Assembly: GCF_000377665.1 (NCBI RefSeq)
Contig: NZ_KB898650.1
Coordinates: 248,001 to 312,000 of the forward strand
DNA length: 64,000 nucleotides
Reading direction: 5' to 3'
Source of the DNA: Vreelandella zhanjiangensis DSM 21076
Lineage (GTDB): Bacteria > Pseudomonadota > Gammaproteobacteria > Pseudomonadales > Halomonadaceae
Position numbers and translations under genes: made by a program. The notes below the pieces were generated by a model. The model was given only the letters and a program-made list of their open reading frames with translations, was not told where the DNA came from and did not search any database. Of this stretch, positions 1 to 8,286 are shown piece after piece; within the stretch, counting starts at the first letter, position 1, and every line of letters begins with the position of its first letter.

Positions 1-56
1 GTCAAAGCAAGTGAAGAGGCCGCCACGGCGGTGGCTAGTGCGCGTTTATTGATCAT
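1..56 (-). CDS. Partial 5' end of an exported protein
   Basis: Eighteen codons of a leftward gene are visible before the window edge. It starts at the ATG on 56-54 and reads MINKRALATAVAASSLAL, which has the positive n-region and hydrophobic core of a Sec signal peptide. A GGGAG ribosome-binding site lies about 10 bases upstream. The mature protein is outside the window, so no function can be given. Confidence 0.6.
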   Translation of the reverse strand, partial: MINKRALATAVAASSLAL

Positions 57-176
57 ATTGTTCGTCGCTCCCAGTAAGGTAAACATTTCCGCGCTAAGGC
101 ACGAAAACTTCCCTTAATCTGGAACCACCGCGCAAAAAACACAAGCACCGCTTTCTAACGTTTCTTTGATGCAAGG

Positions 177-1715
177 TTACAGCCAACGCTCCAATCGCAA
201 CGTATGGCTCAGCCAGGCATTGAAATGGCGCCATGTACTGCCGGGCTCTTCGGCAAGCACCTGAGGGTCGCCGCGATGCTCAAGCGCCCAGTTCAGGTTA
301 TTACTTTCATCCAGCACTACTTGATAGCTAATCGCCGGATCACGGCCTACGTCCACCAGCGTATCGAAAGCCGCCATCAAGCTATCGCTGCTCACCAGTA
401 CGCCCACTTCGGTATTCCACAGCACTGACCGGGGGTCGACATTGAAAGAGCCGACAAACAGCTGGTCATCAAAACTGATGGCCTTGATGTGCAGCGCGGA
501 GGCCGAGGCACCGGGAACGCGCATTTCGCTATCATCGGCGGTGTCACTTGCTTCCTGTTCAGGGCGCAATTCATACAGCGTTACGCCATGTTCCAGCAGC
601 GTCTGCCGCCAGGGAGCGTAAGCGCCATGCACAACCGCCGCATCGGTGGATTCCAGCGAATTGGTAATGATCTCTACCTGAACGCCTTGGTCTGCCAGCG
701 CCGTTAATCGCGCAACGCCACGCTCCGTGGGTACAAAATAGGCGGAGATCAGGATTAGCCGTTCTTTAAGCTGGGTGTTAGCCGTTAGATCGCCAAGGAG
801 TGTGTCTTTCCAATCAGGGGCGCCGCTTTGGGTAAGTTTGCCCGGTGCATCCCACAGCGCCAGCCCTTCGCCCCAGTGTAGCTCCTCCCAGGGCGGCGTA
901 TTGTACGACTGCTGGCGCAGCTCAGAGAAGTACGCCGAGTCGGCGTTATCATCCAGCCACGCGTTGAGTTCGGCCTGCAGCGCCTGCCAGGCATTCGCCG
1001 CCACCTGATGATAGCGCTCGACGGGCTGGGCCAATCCATGATTCCAGTAAAGGTCAAAGCTTTGCGATAGCGTCGGTACAACCTCGCCAATCGCCACCAG
1101 ATCAAGGTCGGCGAAATTACGTGAATCGTTGGCGTCAAAATACTCATCGCCCAGATTGCGTCCGCCGACAATCGCCACGCTGTTGTCAGCGATCCAAAGT
1201 TTGTTATGCATGCGCCGGTGCTGCTGCGCCGGGTTGGCCACCGAGGCTAAAACGCGCGTTACCAAGTGCCCCCTACCCACCGACACCGGGTTATAGACTC
1301 GCACATAAATTCCTGGATGACTCGCCAGGGCCGCCAGGCGTTCGCCCTGGCCCACCGCGCCCATATCATCTACCAGCAGCCTGACGCGCACGCCCTCTTC
1401 CGCCGCCGTTAACAGGCGCGAGAAAACCAGGTTGGTGGTCTGTCCTTCGCCCAGCAGGTAGGTTTGAATATCCAGTTCTCGCTGAGCCTGCTTGATCAGC
1501 CCGGCCCGCACTCCAAACGCTTCCTGACCGTTGGCCAGTAATCCAAAGCCATCGGGATCGGTTTGCTCAGCCAGGGCCTGCTGTGCCTGCCCACCGAGCC
1601 AGGTTTGCCGGGCTTCATCCAGCGCCAGCGCGCTATGGTGTTCACGTACCACCGCCTGAGCACAGCCAGCGAGCAGCATGCACAGAACAATCGAGGCCAG
1701 CCATCGTTTACCCAT
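177..1715 (-). CDS. Phospholipase D / cardiolipin synthase-like lipoprotein (ClsC-type)
   Basis: The 512-residue protein has two PLD phosphotransferase motifs: HNKLWIAD at residues 170-177 and a second LHIKAISFDD motif near residue 425, followed by GSFNVDPRS. Two HKD motifs normally form one active site that cleaves or transfers phosphatidyl groups; E. coli ClsC (YmdC) is the closest named family I recognise. The N-terminus MGKRWLASIVLCMLLAGC is a lipoprotein signal with the lipobox cysteine at 18, so the enzyme should be membrane-anchored outside the cytoplasm. I chose the ATG at 1715 because the signal peptide starts there; an in-frame start at 1787 would add 24 residues with no such feature. 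It overlaps the upstream small membrane gene by 8 nt, so the two are probably cotranscribed. The substrate is inferred. Confidence 0.85.
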   Translation of the reverse strand: MGKRWLASIVLCMLLAGCAQAVVREHHSALALDEARQTWLGGQAQQALAEQTDPDGFGLLANGQEAFGVRAGLIKQAQRELDIQTYLLGEGQTTNLVFSRLLTAAEEGVRVRLLVDDMGAVGQGERLAALASHPGIYVRVYNPVSVGRGHLVTRVLASVANPAQQHRRMHNKLWIADNSVAIVGGRNLGDEYFDANDSRNFADLDLVAIGEVVPTLSQSFDLYWNHGLAQPVERYHQVAANAWQALQAELNAWLDDNADSAYFSELRQQSYNTPPWEELHWGEGLALWDAPGKLTQSGAPDWKDTLLGDLTANTQLKERLILISAYFVPTERGVARLTALADQGVQVEIITNSLESTDAAVVHGAYAPWRQTLLEHGVTLYELRPEQEASDTADDSEMRVPGASASALHIKAISFDDQLFVGSFNVDPRSVLWNTEVGVLVSSDSLMAAFDTLVDVGRDPAISYQVVLDESNNLNWALEHRGDPQVLAEEPGSTWRHFNAWLSHTLRLERWL

Positions 1716-1944
1716 GGTCGTTATCGCCCAGCCGCTCTGCGCGCTGTTTGCGCAAACGGTTACGGCGATACACACGCACCAGGGCAATCGCTAAGGCAGT
1801 GGCCAGCATTAAGCCAAGCGTTAGCCCCTGCCATGGGCGCGCTGCGTCACCCAGCAGGGTTTCCAACGTGATAATAGCGATCAGGCCCAACGCCTGAGAA
1901 CCAATAGCCAGCGCGCGCAGCATATCAAAGGCTGGTTGAGGCAT
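1708..1944 (-). CDS. Small two-helix membrane protein
   Basis: This 78-residue protein of unknown function has two predicted transmembrane helices, around residues 8-26 and 37-55, and a basic C-terminal tail rich in Arg (VRVYRRNRLRKQR). The ATG at 1944 has ACGGAG about 8 bases upstream; a longer start at 1971 lacks this. Its stop overlaps the start of the PLD lipoprotein gene by 8 nt, which suggests translational coupling and a shared membrane role. I recognise no family. Confidence 0.65.
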   Translation of the reverse strand: MPQPAFDMLRALAIGSQALGLIAIITLETLLGDAARPWQGLTLGLMLATALAIALVRVYRRNRLRKQRAERLGDNDHG

Positions 1945-2011
1945 AGACAAACTCCGTAATTGAAAGCTCACGTGATATGGTCACGTAGTGTACCTGCTTA
2001 TCGGGAAGACC

Positions 2012-2815
2012 ATGAACGCCATTGCCCTTGGGCCACTATTGATTTCATTACCCAGGCTATACGCCATTGGCTGCGCACTGCTGGTATTGCTGGCCGCGCG
2101 TTACTTACTGCGCTTGCCACCGCCGCTCTTGCAGCGCTGGTTCACCGGGCTGATCTTTGCCTGGTTGATCGGGGCGCGTATCGCGCATATTACGCTTCAC
2201 CTGGAAAGCTACAGCGCCGACCCGCTTGATGCGCTTAAAGTCTGGCAACCGGGGTACCACGGCATTGGCGGGTTATTAGCCGGCCTGCTATGGACGGCCT
2301 GGACGCTCCGTAAGCGGCTATCAGCGCTACTCGGCGGCACCGCCATTCTTCTCGGCGCCTCTGGCCTGTGGCTGATTCTGGTATCCCTATCTCCTTTGGG
2401 TAGCTCATCTGGGGTAAGTCGATTACCCGAGGTCAGCCTGGAAAACGTTGACGGCGAGGACGTTTATCTGCCGTCGCTGGCAGACGGCAGTGACCGCATC
2501 ATCGTTAATTTATGGGCCACCTGGTGCCCGCCTTGCCGACGCGAGATGCCATTACTCGAAGAAGCCGCTCAGCGCGAGGGGGTTAACGTGGCGGTGGTTA
2601 ACCAGGGCGAGGATTTATTGCCCATCGTGCGTTATTTGGACGCACAGTCGCTGAATTTCACCTATGCGTTACGCGACCCCGGCCAAACGCTAATGACCTT
2701 GTTTGAAGCGCCCGGCCTGCCCACTACGGTGCTTTTTGACGGCCAGGGCAATACGCTGGACATCCACGTTGGCGAACTTACTCGTGCCCACCTTGAACGC
2801 TGGCTGGAAGATTGA
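2012..2815 (+). CDS. TlpA-like thioredoxin with an Lgt-like membrane domain
   Basis: This is a 267-residue thiol-disulfide oxidoreductase. The C-terminal half (about 135-267) is a TlpA/ResA-type thioredoxin fold with the active site WCPPC at 171-175 and the cis-proline segment GLPTTVLFD. The N-terminal half has about four membrane helices. Its pattern GARIAHI...ADPLDALKVWQPGYHGIGGLLAG resembles part of prolipoprotein diacylglyceryl transferase (Lgt) without being a whole Lgt. The thioredoxin domain should face the periplasm, and a reducing role in cytochrome c maturation or disulfide repair is the family expectation. I prefer the ATG at 2012; a GTG at 1988 is also possible. It is divergent from the PLD pair. 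Confidence 0.75.
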   Translation: MNAIALGPLLISLPRLYAIGCALLVLLAARYLLRLPPPLLQRWFTGLIFAWLIGARIAHITLHLESYSADPLDALKVWQPGYHGIGGLLAGLLWTAWTLRKRLSALLGGTAILLGASGLWLILVSLSPLGSSSGVSRLPEVSLENVDGEDVYLPSLADGSDRIIVNLWATWCPPCRREMPLLEEAAQREGVNVAVVNQGEDLLPIVRYLDAQSLNFTYALRDPGQTLMTLFEAPGLPTTVLFDGQGNTLDIHVGELTRAHLERWLED

Positions 2816-2930
2816 CGCCAATACACCTTAATCCCCCGGCGCCTTTGCGTTAGAATCCCCCGCCCTACTGCTGTCGATGGCGCGCCCTCGGCAGCGTATG
2901 ACCCGTTTTTGTAGACTTCCCCGAGGCATC

Positions 2931-5876
2931 ATGAGCGATTTTTCTCCCGGCCAGCGCTGGATTAGCGACGGCGAAGCTGAGCTTGGGCTCGGCACCGTGC
3001 TTAACTGCGACGCCCGTAGCGTTACCATTTTGTTCAGTGCCAGCCAGGAAACCCGTACGTATAACACGCGCCAAGCGCCTCTGACCCGCGTGATGTTCGG
3101 CAGCGGCGACCGGGTGCTCTCAGCCGATGGCTGGCAGATGATCGTTGATGACAGTAAAGAGTCCCACGGTCTGATTACCTATATCGGCGAGGATAGTGAA
3201 GGCGCGCTTCGCGAGCTGCCTGAAGCCAAGCTTGCCGACACCATGCAGTTTGATCAGGCCCGCGACCGCCTGCTGACAGGCCAAGTAGACCGCAACGACT
3301 GGTTTGATCTGCGCTTTCGCACACTGCATCACTTTCAGCGCATCGAACAGCATAGCGCGCTGGGATTTGCCGGGCCGCGCATCGATTTGATTCCGCACCA
3401 GCTGTATATCGCTGATGAAGTGGCTAACCGTCACGCGCCTCGGGTTCTGCTTGCCGATGAAGTGGGTCTAGGAAAGACCATTGAAGCCGGGCTGATTCTG
3501 CACCGCCTGCTATTGACGGGCCGTATTGAGCGGGCACTGATTTTGGTGCCTGACAGCCTGACGCACCAGTGGCTGGTGGAACTACTGCGCCGCTTCTCCT
3601 TGAACGTTAGCCTGCTCGATGAGCACCAGAGTCAGGCCCACGGCAGCGCCAATCCGTTTGAGAGCGCCCAGCTGGTGCTGGCAAGCCAGGGCTGGCTGTT
3701 TGCCAATATCCATCGCCAGGATCAGGCGCTGGCCAGCCGGTTTGACCTGCTGGTTGTCGACGAAGCCCACCACCTGGATTGGAGCGCCGAGGGTAGCGGC
3801 CCAGGCTATCAATGCGTAGAACAGCTCGCCGCCGAAATCCCCGGCTTGCTGCTGCTAACCGCCACGCCTGAGCAGATGGGCATTGAAAGTCACTTTGCCC
3901 GCCTGCGCCTGCTGGACGCCGAACGCTACCACGATCTGGAACGCTTCAAAGACGAAGAGCGCCACTACAGCGCTGTCGCCAGCGCCATTGACGCTTTAGA
4001 TGAACTGCCCGCCACGCCGAACGCCCGTGCCCGGGTAGACGCCGTGGCCGACGACCGCGACAGCCAAGCGCTATTGGCAACGCTGTGCAACGCTGAAGCC
4101 AGCACAGAGCAACAGGACGCAGCGCGTCATCAGCTGCGTGACGCCTTGCTTGATCGTCACGGCACGGGGCGGGTGATGTTCCGCAATAGCCGCCGTCACG
4201 TTGGAGGCTTTCCTGAGCGACGCCTGCACCTCTCTTCGCTTGAGCTGCCCTCCGCGTATCGCCGCGTGCTGCGCCGCCTGGAGCGCGATGACGACTACCT
4301 GGACGAGCTGCTGATCGAAACCGGCATGGATCACCCGGATGTATTGATCTACCCGGATGCCATGTACCGGGAACTGCGCAATGATCCGCTCAACGGTGAA
4401 GCCTGGTGGCATATCGACCCACGGGTTAACTGGCTGCTGGATAAACTCAGCGACGATAGCGAATCAGGTTTTGCCAACGATAAAGTGTTGGTCATCGCCC
4501 ACCACCGGGAAACCGCTGAAGGGCTGGCCGAAGGACTGCGCGTATTGGGCGGCTACCAGGCACCGGTCTTCCATGAAGGGCTGTCACTGGTCGAGCGTGA
4601 CCGCGCCGCCGCCGCCTTTGCCGATGAAGAAGAGGGCGTACAGGTACTCGTCTGCTCGGAAATTGGCTCAGAGGGACGCAACTTCCAGTTCTGCCGCCAT
4701 CTGGTGATGTTTGATATGCCCCAGCATCCTGACCAGTTGGAGCAGCGCATTGGACGCCTGGACCGTATCGGCCAGAAACATGCCATCGAGCTACATGTTC
4801 CCAGTTTTATTGGCAGCCCCGGCGAGCGCCTGCTGCGCTGGTACCACGAAGGCATGGACGCGTTCAGCGCGCCCCACGGCATCGGCAGCGACCTATACGA
4901 AGCCTTTGGTGATGCGCTTGCCGATGCGCTTCTCGATGATGAAACGCTGGACGAAATCATCGCTGAAACGCGGGAAATGTTTACCGCCAAGCTTGCTGAA
5001 CGTGATGCGGGCCGCAACCGTCTGCTGGAGCTTAATGCCTGTCGGCCGGCACGTGCCCAAGAGGTCATTGCCGCCGTCCGCGAGCTTGATGAGGATGTGG
5101 CGCTGCCGCGCTACGTTGAGCGCGCGCTGGATGTGTTCGGCGTGGACAGCCAGGAGATCGGTAAGGGCCTACTTCATTTGCAGCCCAGCCAGCATATGCT
5201 GGACGGGCTGCCCGGCCTGGTGAAAGGTGAAGAGGGCTTTACCGCTACGTACAGCCGCGCTCAAGCGCTGGCCAGGGACGACATTCAGCGCCTTTCCTGG
5301 GAGCACCCGCTGCTGCGCGAAATGATGGAGCGTATTTTAGACGGCACCATGGGTAATACCGCCCTGGCCCTACTGCGTCACACGGCCATTCCCAGCGGGC
5401 GCCTCATGGCGGAGCTTATTTTCCGCACCCATTGCCCGGCACCGAAGTCGCTGCACCTTAACCGCTTCCTGCCGCCGACCGCCATACGCGTGTTGCTGGA
5501 TGAATCAGGTGCCAACCTGACCAGCAAAATCTCGTTCACGGGCCTGGGTAAAAACCTGCAAAAGGTCAATAAATCGCTGGCGCGGGATTTAATCAAGAGC
5601 CGCCATGACCAGCTACGCGAACTGCTTACCCAAGGTGAAGGTGAGGCGGAACGCGAGCTGCCCAGCATTGTAGAAGCGGCTGAAACACGCATGCGTGCTC
5701 AGCTGGATGCCGAGCTGGCCCGTCTGACGGCGCTTGCCGAGCATAATCCTTCGGTCCGTGCCGAAGAGCTGGATGCCTTGAAGCAGGAGCGTCAGGCGTT
5801 GAGCGAGGCCATCGAAAATACCCGCCTGCGGCTGGACTCCGTTCGGGTCGTGATTACGGTCGACCCGAACGCTTAA
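2931..5876 (+). CDS. rapA: RNA polymerase-associated ATPase RapA
   Basis: The 981-residue protein aligns along its length with E. coli RapA (HepA), a Swi2/Snf2 ATPase that binds RNA polymerase and recycles it after transcription. Visible landmarks are the N-terminal GQRWISDGEAELGLGTV Tudor-like region, Walker A DEVGLGKT near residue 176, DEAHH near 277, LLLTATPEQ (motif III), and the helicase C-terminal motifs GSEGRNFQF and QRIGRLDRIGQ. The ATG at 2931 follows GAGG and matches the family N-terminus; an upstream in-frame start at 2877 would add 18 unrelated residues. The gene is monocistronic and ends 3 bp before a convergent gene. Confidence 0.97.
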   Translation: MSDFSPGQRWISDGEAELGLGTVLNCDARSVTILFSASQETRTYNTRQAPLTRVMFGSGDRVLSADGWQMIVDDSKESHGLITYIGEDSEGALRELPEAKLADTMQFDQARDRLLTGQVDRNDWFDLRFRTLHHFQRIEQHSALGFAGPRIDLIPHQLYIADEVANRHAPRVLLADEVGLGKTIEAGLILHRLLLTGRIERALILVPDSLTHQWLVELLRRFSLNVSLLDEHQSQAHGSANPFESAQLVLASQGWLFANIHRQDQALASRFDLLVVDEAHHLDWSAEGSGPGYQCVEQLAAEIPGLLLLTATPEQMGIESHFARLRLLDAERYHDLERFKDEERHYSAVASAIDALDELPATPNARARVDAVADDRDSQALLATLCNAEASTEQQDAARHQLRDALLDRHGTGRVMFRNSRRHVGGFPERRLHLSSLELPSAYRRVLRRLERDDDYLDELLIETGMDHPDVLIYPDAMYRELRNDPLNGEAWWHIDPRVNWLLDKLSDDSESGFANDKVLVIAHHRETAEGLAEGLRVLGGYQAPVFHEGLSLVERDRAAAAFADEEEGVQVLVCSEIGSEGRNFQFCRHLVMFDMPQHPDQLEQRIGRLDRIGQKHAIELHVPSFIGSPGERLLRWYHEGMDAFSAPHGIGSDLYEAFGDALADALLDDETLDEIIAETREMFTAKLAERDAGRNRLLELNACRPARAQEVIAAVRELDEDVALPRYVERALDVFGVDSQEIGKGLLHLQPSQHMLDGLPGLVKGEEGFTATYSRAQALARDDIQRLSWEHPLLREMMERILDGTMGNTALALLRHTAIPSGRLMAELIFRTHCPAPKSLHLNRFLPPTAIRVLLDESGANLTSKISFTGLGKNLQKVNKSLARDLIKSRHDQLRELLTQGEGEAERELPSIVEAAETRMRAQLDAELARLTALAEHNPSVRAEELDALKQERQALSEAIENTRLRLDSVRVVITVDPNA

Positions 5877-5879
5877 AGC

Positions 5880-6791
5880 TCAATCTCGCTTTAAAATCTC
5901 TGCAAGCGCCTTATCGAGCGTGGGGTACTGAAACTCAAACCCTGCCTCGGTAAGGCGCGCCGGGCGCATATCCGCCCCGGTGAGCAGCAGTCGTGACATC
6001 TCACCCAAGCCTGCTTTTAACACAAAGGCAGGCACTGGAAATATAGCCGGACGGTTAAGCCGTTTGGCCAGCGTTTTGGAAAACTCGGCATTGGTTGCCG
6101 GGTGCGGCGCACTTCCGTTAAAGGCGCCATTAAGGCCCTCTTTTTCCAGCAGGAACACAATCGCACTGACTAAATCCTCACGATGGATCCAGGGCATATA
6201 CTGCTCACCGCTACCAAAACGCCCGCCTAGGCCCAGCTTGAATGGCGGCAGCATTTTCTGTAGCGCCCCGCCACCCGCGTCCAGCACAAGGCCCGTGCGT
6301 AAAATAGCCAGACGCACGCCCAATGCTTCAACAGGTTTTGTCGCGGCCTCCCATTTAACGCACAGCTGATGGGCAAACTCATCGTGCGGTGGCGTTTCCT
6401 CGGTCACCATTCGGCTTCCCTGATCGCCGTAATAGCCCATCGCTGAGCCGCTGATCATGACCTTGGGTACCGGCTGGCCGTTAGCCTGCAGCTGCTCGCA
6501 CAAGGTAACCAGCTGGTGGGTAGCTTTGATACGCGACTGAACAAGCTTGGCTTTTTGCGCTTCGCTCCAGCGCTTGGCTGCGATTGGCTCACCGGCCAGG
6601 TTGATGATAGCGTCCGGCGGCGTTTCCATAAATCCAAGCGCGCTATCACGAATATCGCATTCATCAGGTAGCTTTCCGCCAGCTTGACGCGGATGCCGGG
6701 ACACCACCTGTACCGCATGCCCGTTTGACAGCAATTTTTCGCAAAGACGCTGGCCGACAAACCCACTGCCTCCGGTCACTAATACACGCAT
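5880..6791 (-). CDS. TIGR01777-type NAD-dependent epimerase/dehydratase (YfcH-like)
   Basis: This 303-residue short-chain dehydrogenase-like protein begins MRVLVTGGSGFVGQRL, an NAD(P)-binding GxxGxxG Rossmann motif. It carries SGSAMGYYGDQG, in which Ser and Tyr sit as in extended SDR enzymes, and ends with the DUF1731-like segment (GADMRPARLTEAGFEFQYPTL). This architecture is typical of E. coli YfcH and relatives, whose substrate is not known. The ATG at 6791 follows AGGAG; a longer frame from 6833 is not needed. It converges on rapA with only 3 bp between the stop codons. Confidence 0.88.
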   Translation of the reverse strand: MRVLVTGGSGFVGQRLCEKLLSNGHAVQVVSRHPRQAGGKLPDECDIRDSALGFMETPPDAIINLAGEPIAAKRWSEAQKAKLVQSRIKATHQLVTLCEQLQANGQPVPKVMISGSAMGYYGDQGSRMVTEETPPHDEFAHQLCVKWEAATKPVEALGVRLAILRTGLVLDAGGGALQKMLPPFKLGLGGRFGSGEQYMPWIHREDLVSAIVFLLEKEGLNGAFNGSAPHPATNAEFSKTLAKRLNRPAIFPVPAFVLKAGLGEMSRLLLTGADMRPARLTEAGFEFQYPTLDKALAEILKRD

Positions 6792-7271
6792 GGTGTCACT
6801 CCTGTTAATCACGCCACGAGAATCTGTCGTCAATTAATGACTAAGCATTAATGCTATGACAGGCAGATGTTGTTAGCGATCTAACCCTCACCGCTGGTTA
6901 CGTTCCCAATAATGTAGTACTGCATGCACTACCTATACACTAATAGCGCATGCGTTTTTCTAAAAATAGCTTTGGTAATGGCTGTGTAGAAGTTGATGAT
7001 TTCATAAACATAGGTTATAGAACCCTAATAGGCCAGCCGGTCTAATAACATCACGTACTTAGCTCAACTTTATATTTCTGTTAACAACCGAATTAAATGC
7101 AAAGGTTGTACCCGATAGCGACAAGTTGTACAAAGAGAGCTACGATAGTGCGCAACACCTACTATTTTCTTTCAAGCGACACTACATGGACTGTGGATCA
7201 TTTTTGCCCCAGCGAATACGAATAGCCGTTTATGTCCTGGAGCTTCAGACAACCAAGAGGCAAAGGCGCCC
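6792..7271. other. Divergent intergenic region between the epimerase and litR-like genes
   Basis: The 480 bp are more AT-rich than the flanking genes and carry no ORF I believe. They must hold the promoters of both divergent genes. Visible elements are a perfect 12-bp palindrome AGCATTAATGCT at 6844-6855, an imperfect palindrome GTAGT-N9-ACTAC around 6914-6932, and a pair of TTGTAC half-sites at 7106-7111 and 7126-7131 described separately. Confidence 0.6.
7106..7134 (+). promoter_or_regulatory. Candidate LitR/CarH-type operator overlapping a promoter
   Basis: Two TTGTAC(A) boxes lie 20 bp apart, centre to centre, at 7106-7111 and 7126-7132. TGTACA-like half-sites are typical of MerR-family LitR/CarH regulators. 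The first box also reads as a -35 element (TTGTAC), with TACAAA at 7129-7134 as a -10 after a 17-bp spacer, so a bound repressor would cover the promoter. It lies about 140 bp upstream of the LitR-like gene, which suggests autoregulation. Assignment is by motif only. Confidence 0.4.
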
Positions 7272-8192
7272 ATGAACACCAAGGCGACCCACCCACCCGA
7301 TACCCCGCTCTATCCGATTCGGGAAGTATCCCGTTTAACGGGTGTGAACTCGGTCACCCTGCGCGCATGGGAGCGTCGCTACGGTTTAATTCGTCCCAAA
7401 CGCACGCCTAAAGGCCACCGCCTTTACGCTCAGGACGATATAGCACGCATTGAACGTATCTTGCAGTGGCTTAACCGTGGCGTCCCCGTAAGCCAAGTAG
7501 TTGATCTGCTTGACCAGCCTGAAACGGTAGAAGCGCCTGCGCCGGATGCTGGTGACTGGATCAGCCAGCGACAGCAGCTGCAGGCAACGATAGAAGCGCT
7601 CGATTTACCCAAACTGGAAACGCTTTATCACCAGAGTCTTGCTCTTTACCCGCTGAGCATTGCGATTAACGAGTTATGGCAACCGGTTATCTTGGCGCTG
7701 GAAGCCAAATGGGCGATTCAACCCGATAATTTGGTACGCCGGACTCTGGAAGCTTTTTTACGCAGCCAGGTAGGTACGCGGCTGCATTACGCTAACCAGT
7801 CAACGCGTGGCCCTTTGATCCTGCTTAACGCGATGCCCGATGACCCTGGCCCACTATGGGTGCTGATGGCAGCGCTTATGGCCAGCGAACAGGGCTACCG
7901 TATCCAGATGCTCGATCATTCGCTGCCTCTGGAAGACCTGCCCCAAGCTGTTGCACGACTGCACTCATCAATGGTGCTGCTGGCAAGCGGCCAGCGCGAA
8001 AGCGACAGCTATATCCATACGGAGCTGCCTAATGCCGCTGAAGGATTGAGCGTACCGCTGGGCGTTTGTGGTGAAGTTGCCCGACTACGCGATAATGAAC
8101 TGCGTAGTGGGCCCGTACACACGCTAGGCAGTGATCTACCCCAAGCGATTGCGAGGCTACGCCCGCTACTGCGCGAGTCGGGTGTGCTGTAG
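7272..8192 (+). CDS. MerR-family regulator, class II LitR-like
   Basis: This 306-residue regulator has an N-terminal MerR winged helix (residues 14-80; YPIREVSRLTGVNSVTLRAW, then RRYGLIRPKRTPKGHRLY) and a C-terminal region shaped like the B12-binding half of CarH/LitR. The cobalamin residues are absent: after Trp147 the usual W-x9-EH has Arg157-Thr158 in place of Glu-His, and the DxHxxG ligand loop reads DDPGPL (190-195) with Pro192 at the histidine position. That fits class II LitR proteins such as Pseudomonas putida PplR, which act without B12. phrB follows 94 bp downstream, and light-responsive regulation of repair is the natural reading. RBS AAAGG precedes the ATG. Confidence 0.85.
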   Translation: MNTKATHPPDTPLYPIREVSRLTGVNSVTLRAWERRYGLIRPKRTPKGHRLYAQDDIARIERILQWLNRGVPVSQVVDLLDQPETVEAPAPDAGDWISQRQQLQATIEALDLPKLETLYHQSLALYPLSIAINELWQPVILALEAKWAIQPDNLVRRTLEAFLRSQVGTRLHYANQSTRGPLILLNAMPDDPGPLWVLMAALMASEQGYRIQMLDHSLPLEDLPQAVARLHSSMVLLASGQRESDSYIHTELPNAAEGLSVPLGVCGEVARLRDNELRSGPVHTLGSDLPQAIARLRPLLRESGVL

Positions 8193-8236
8193 CGTTTTTA
8201 GCTCAAGACCGAGTATTAACACCCCGTTGGGCTAAT

Positions 8237-8259
8237 GGCCGCTATGTAATATGGCGGCC
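8237..8259 (+). repeat. Inverted repeat between litR-like gene and phrB
   Basis: GGCCGC at 8237-8242 pairs with GCGGCC at 8254-8259 across an 11-nt loop, followed by a T-rich stretch (TTAGTTGTTTATT). It could act as a weak terminator after the regulator or as a leader hairpin for phrB. The U-tract is interrupted, so termination is uncertain. Confidence 0.35.
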
Positions 8260-8286
8260 TTAGTTGTTTATTGCGCCGGAGAAAAC

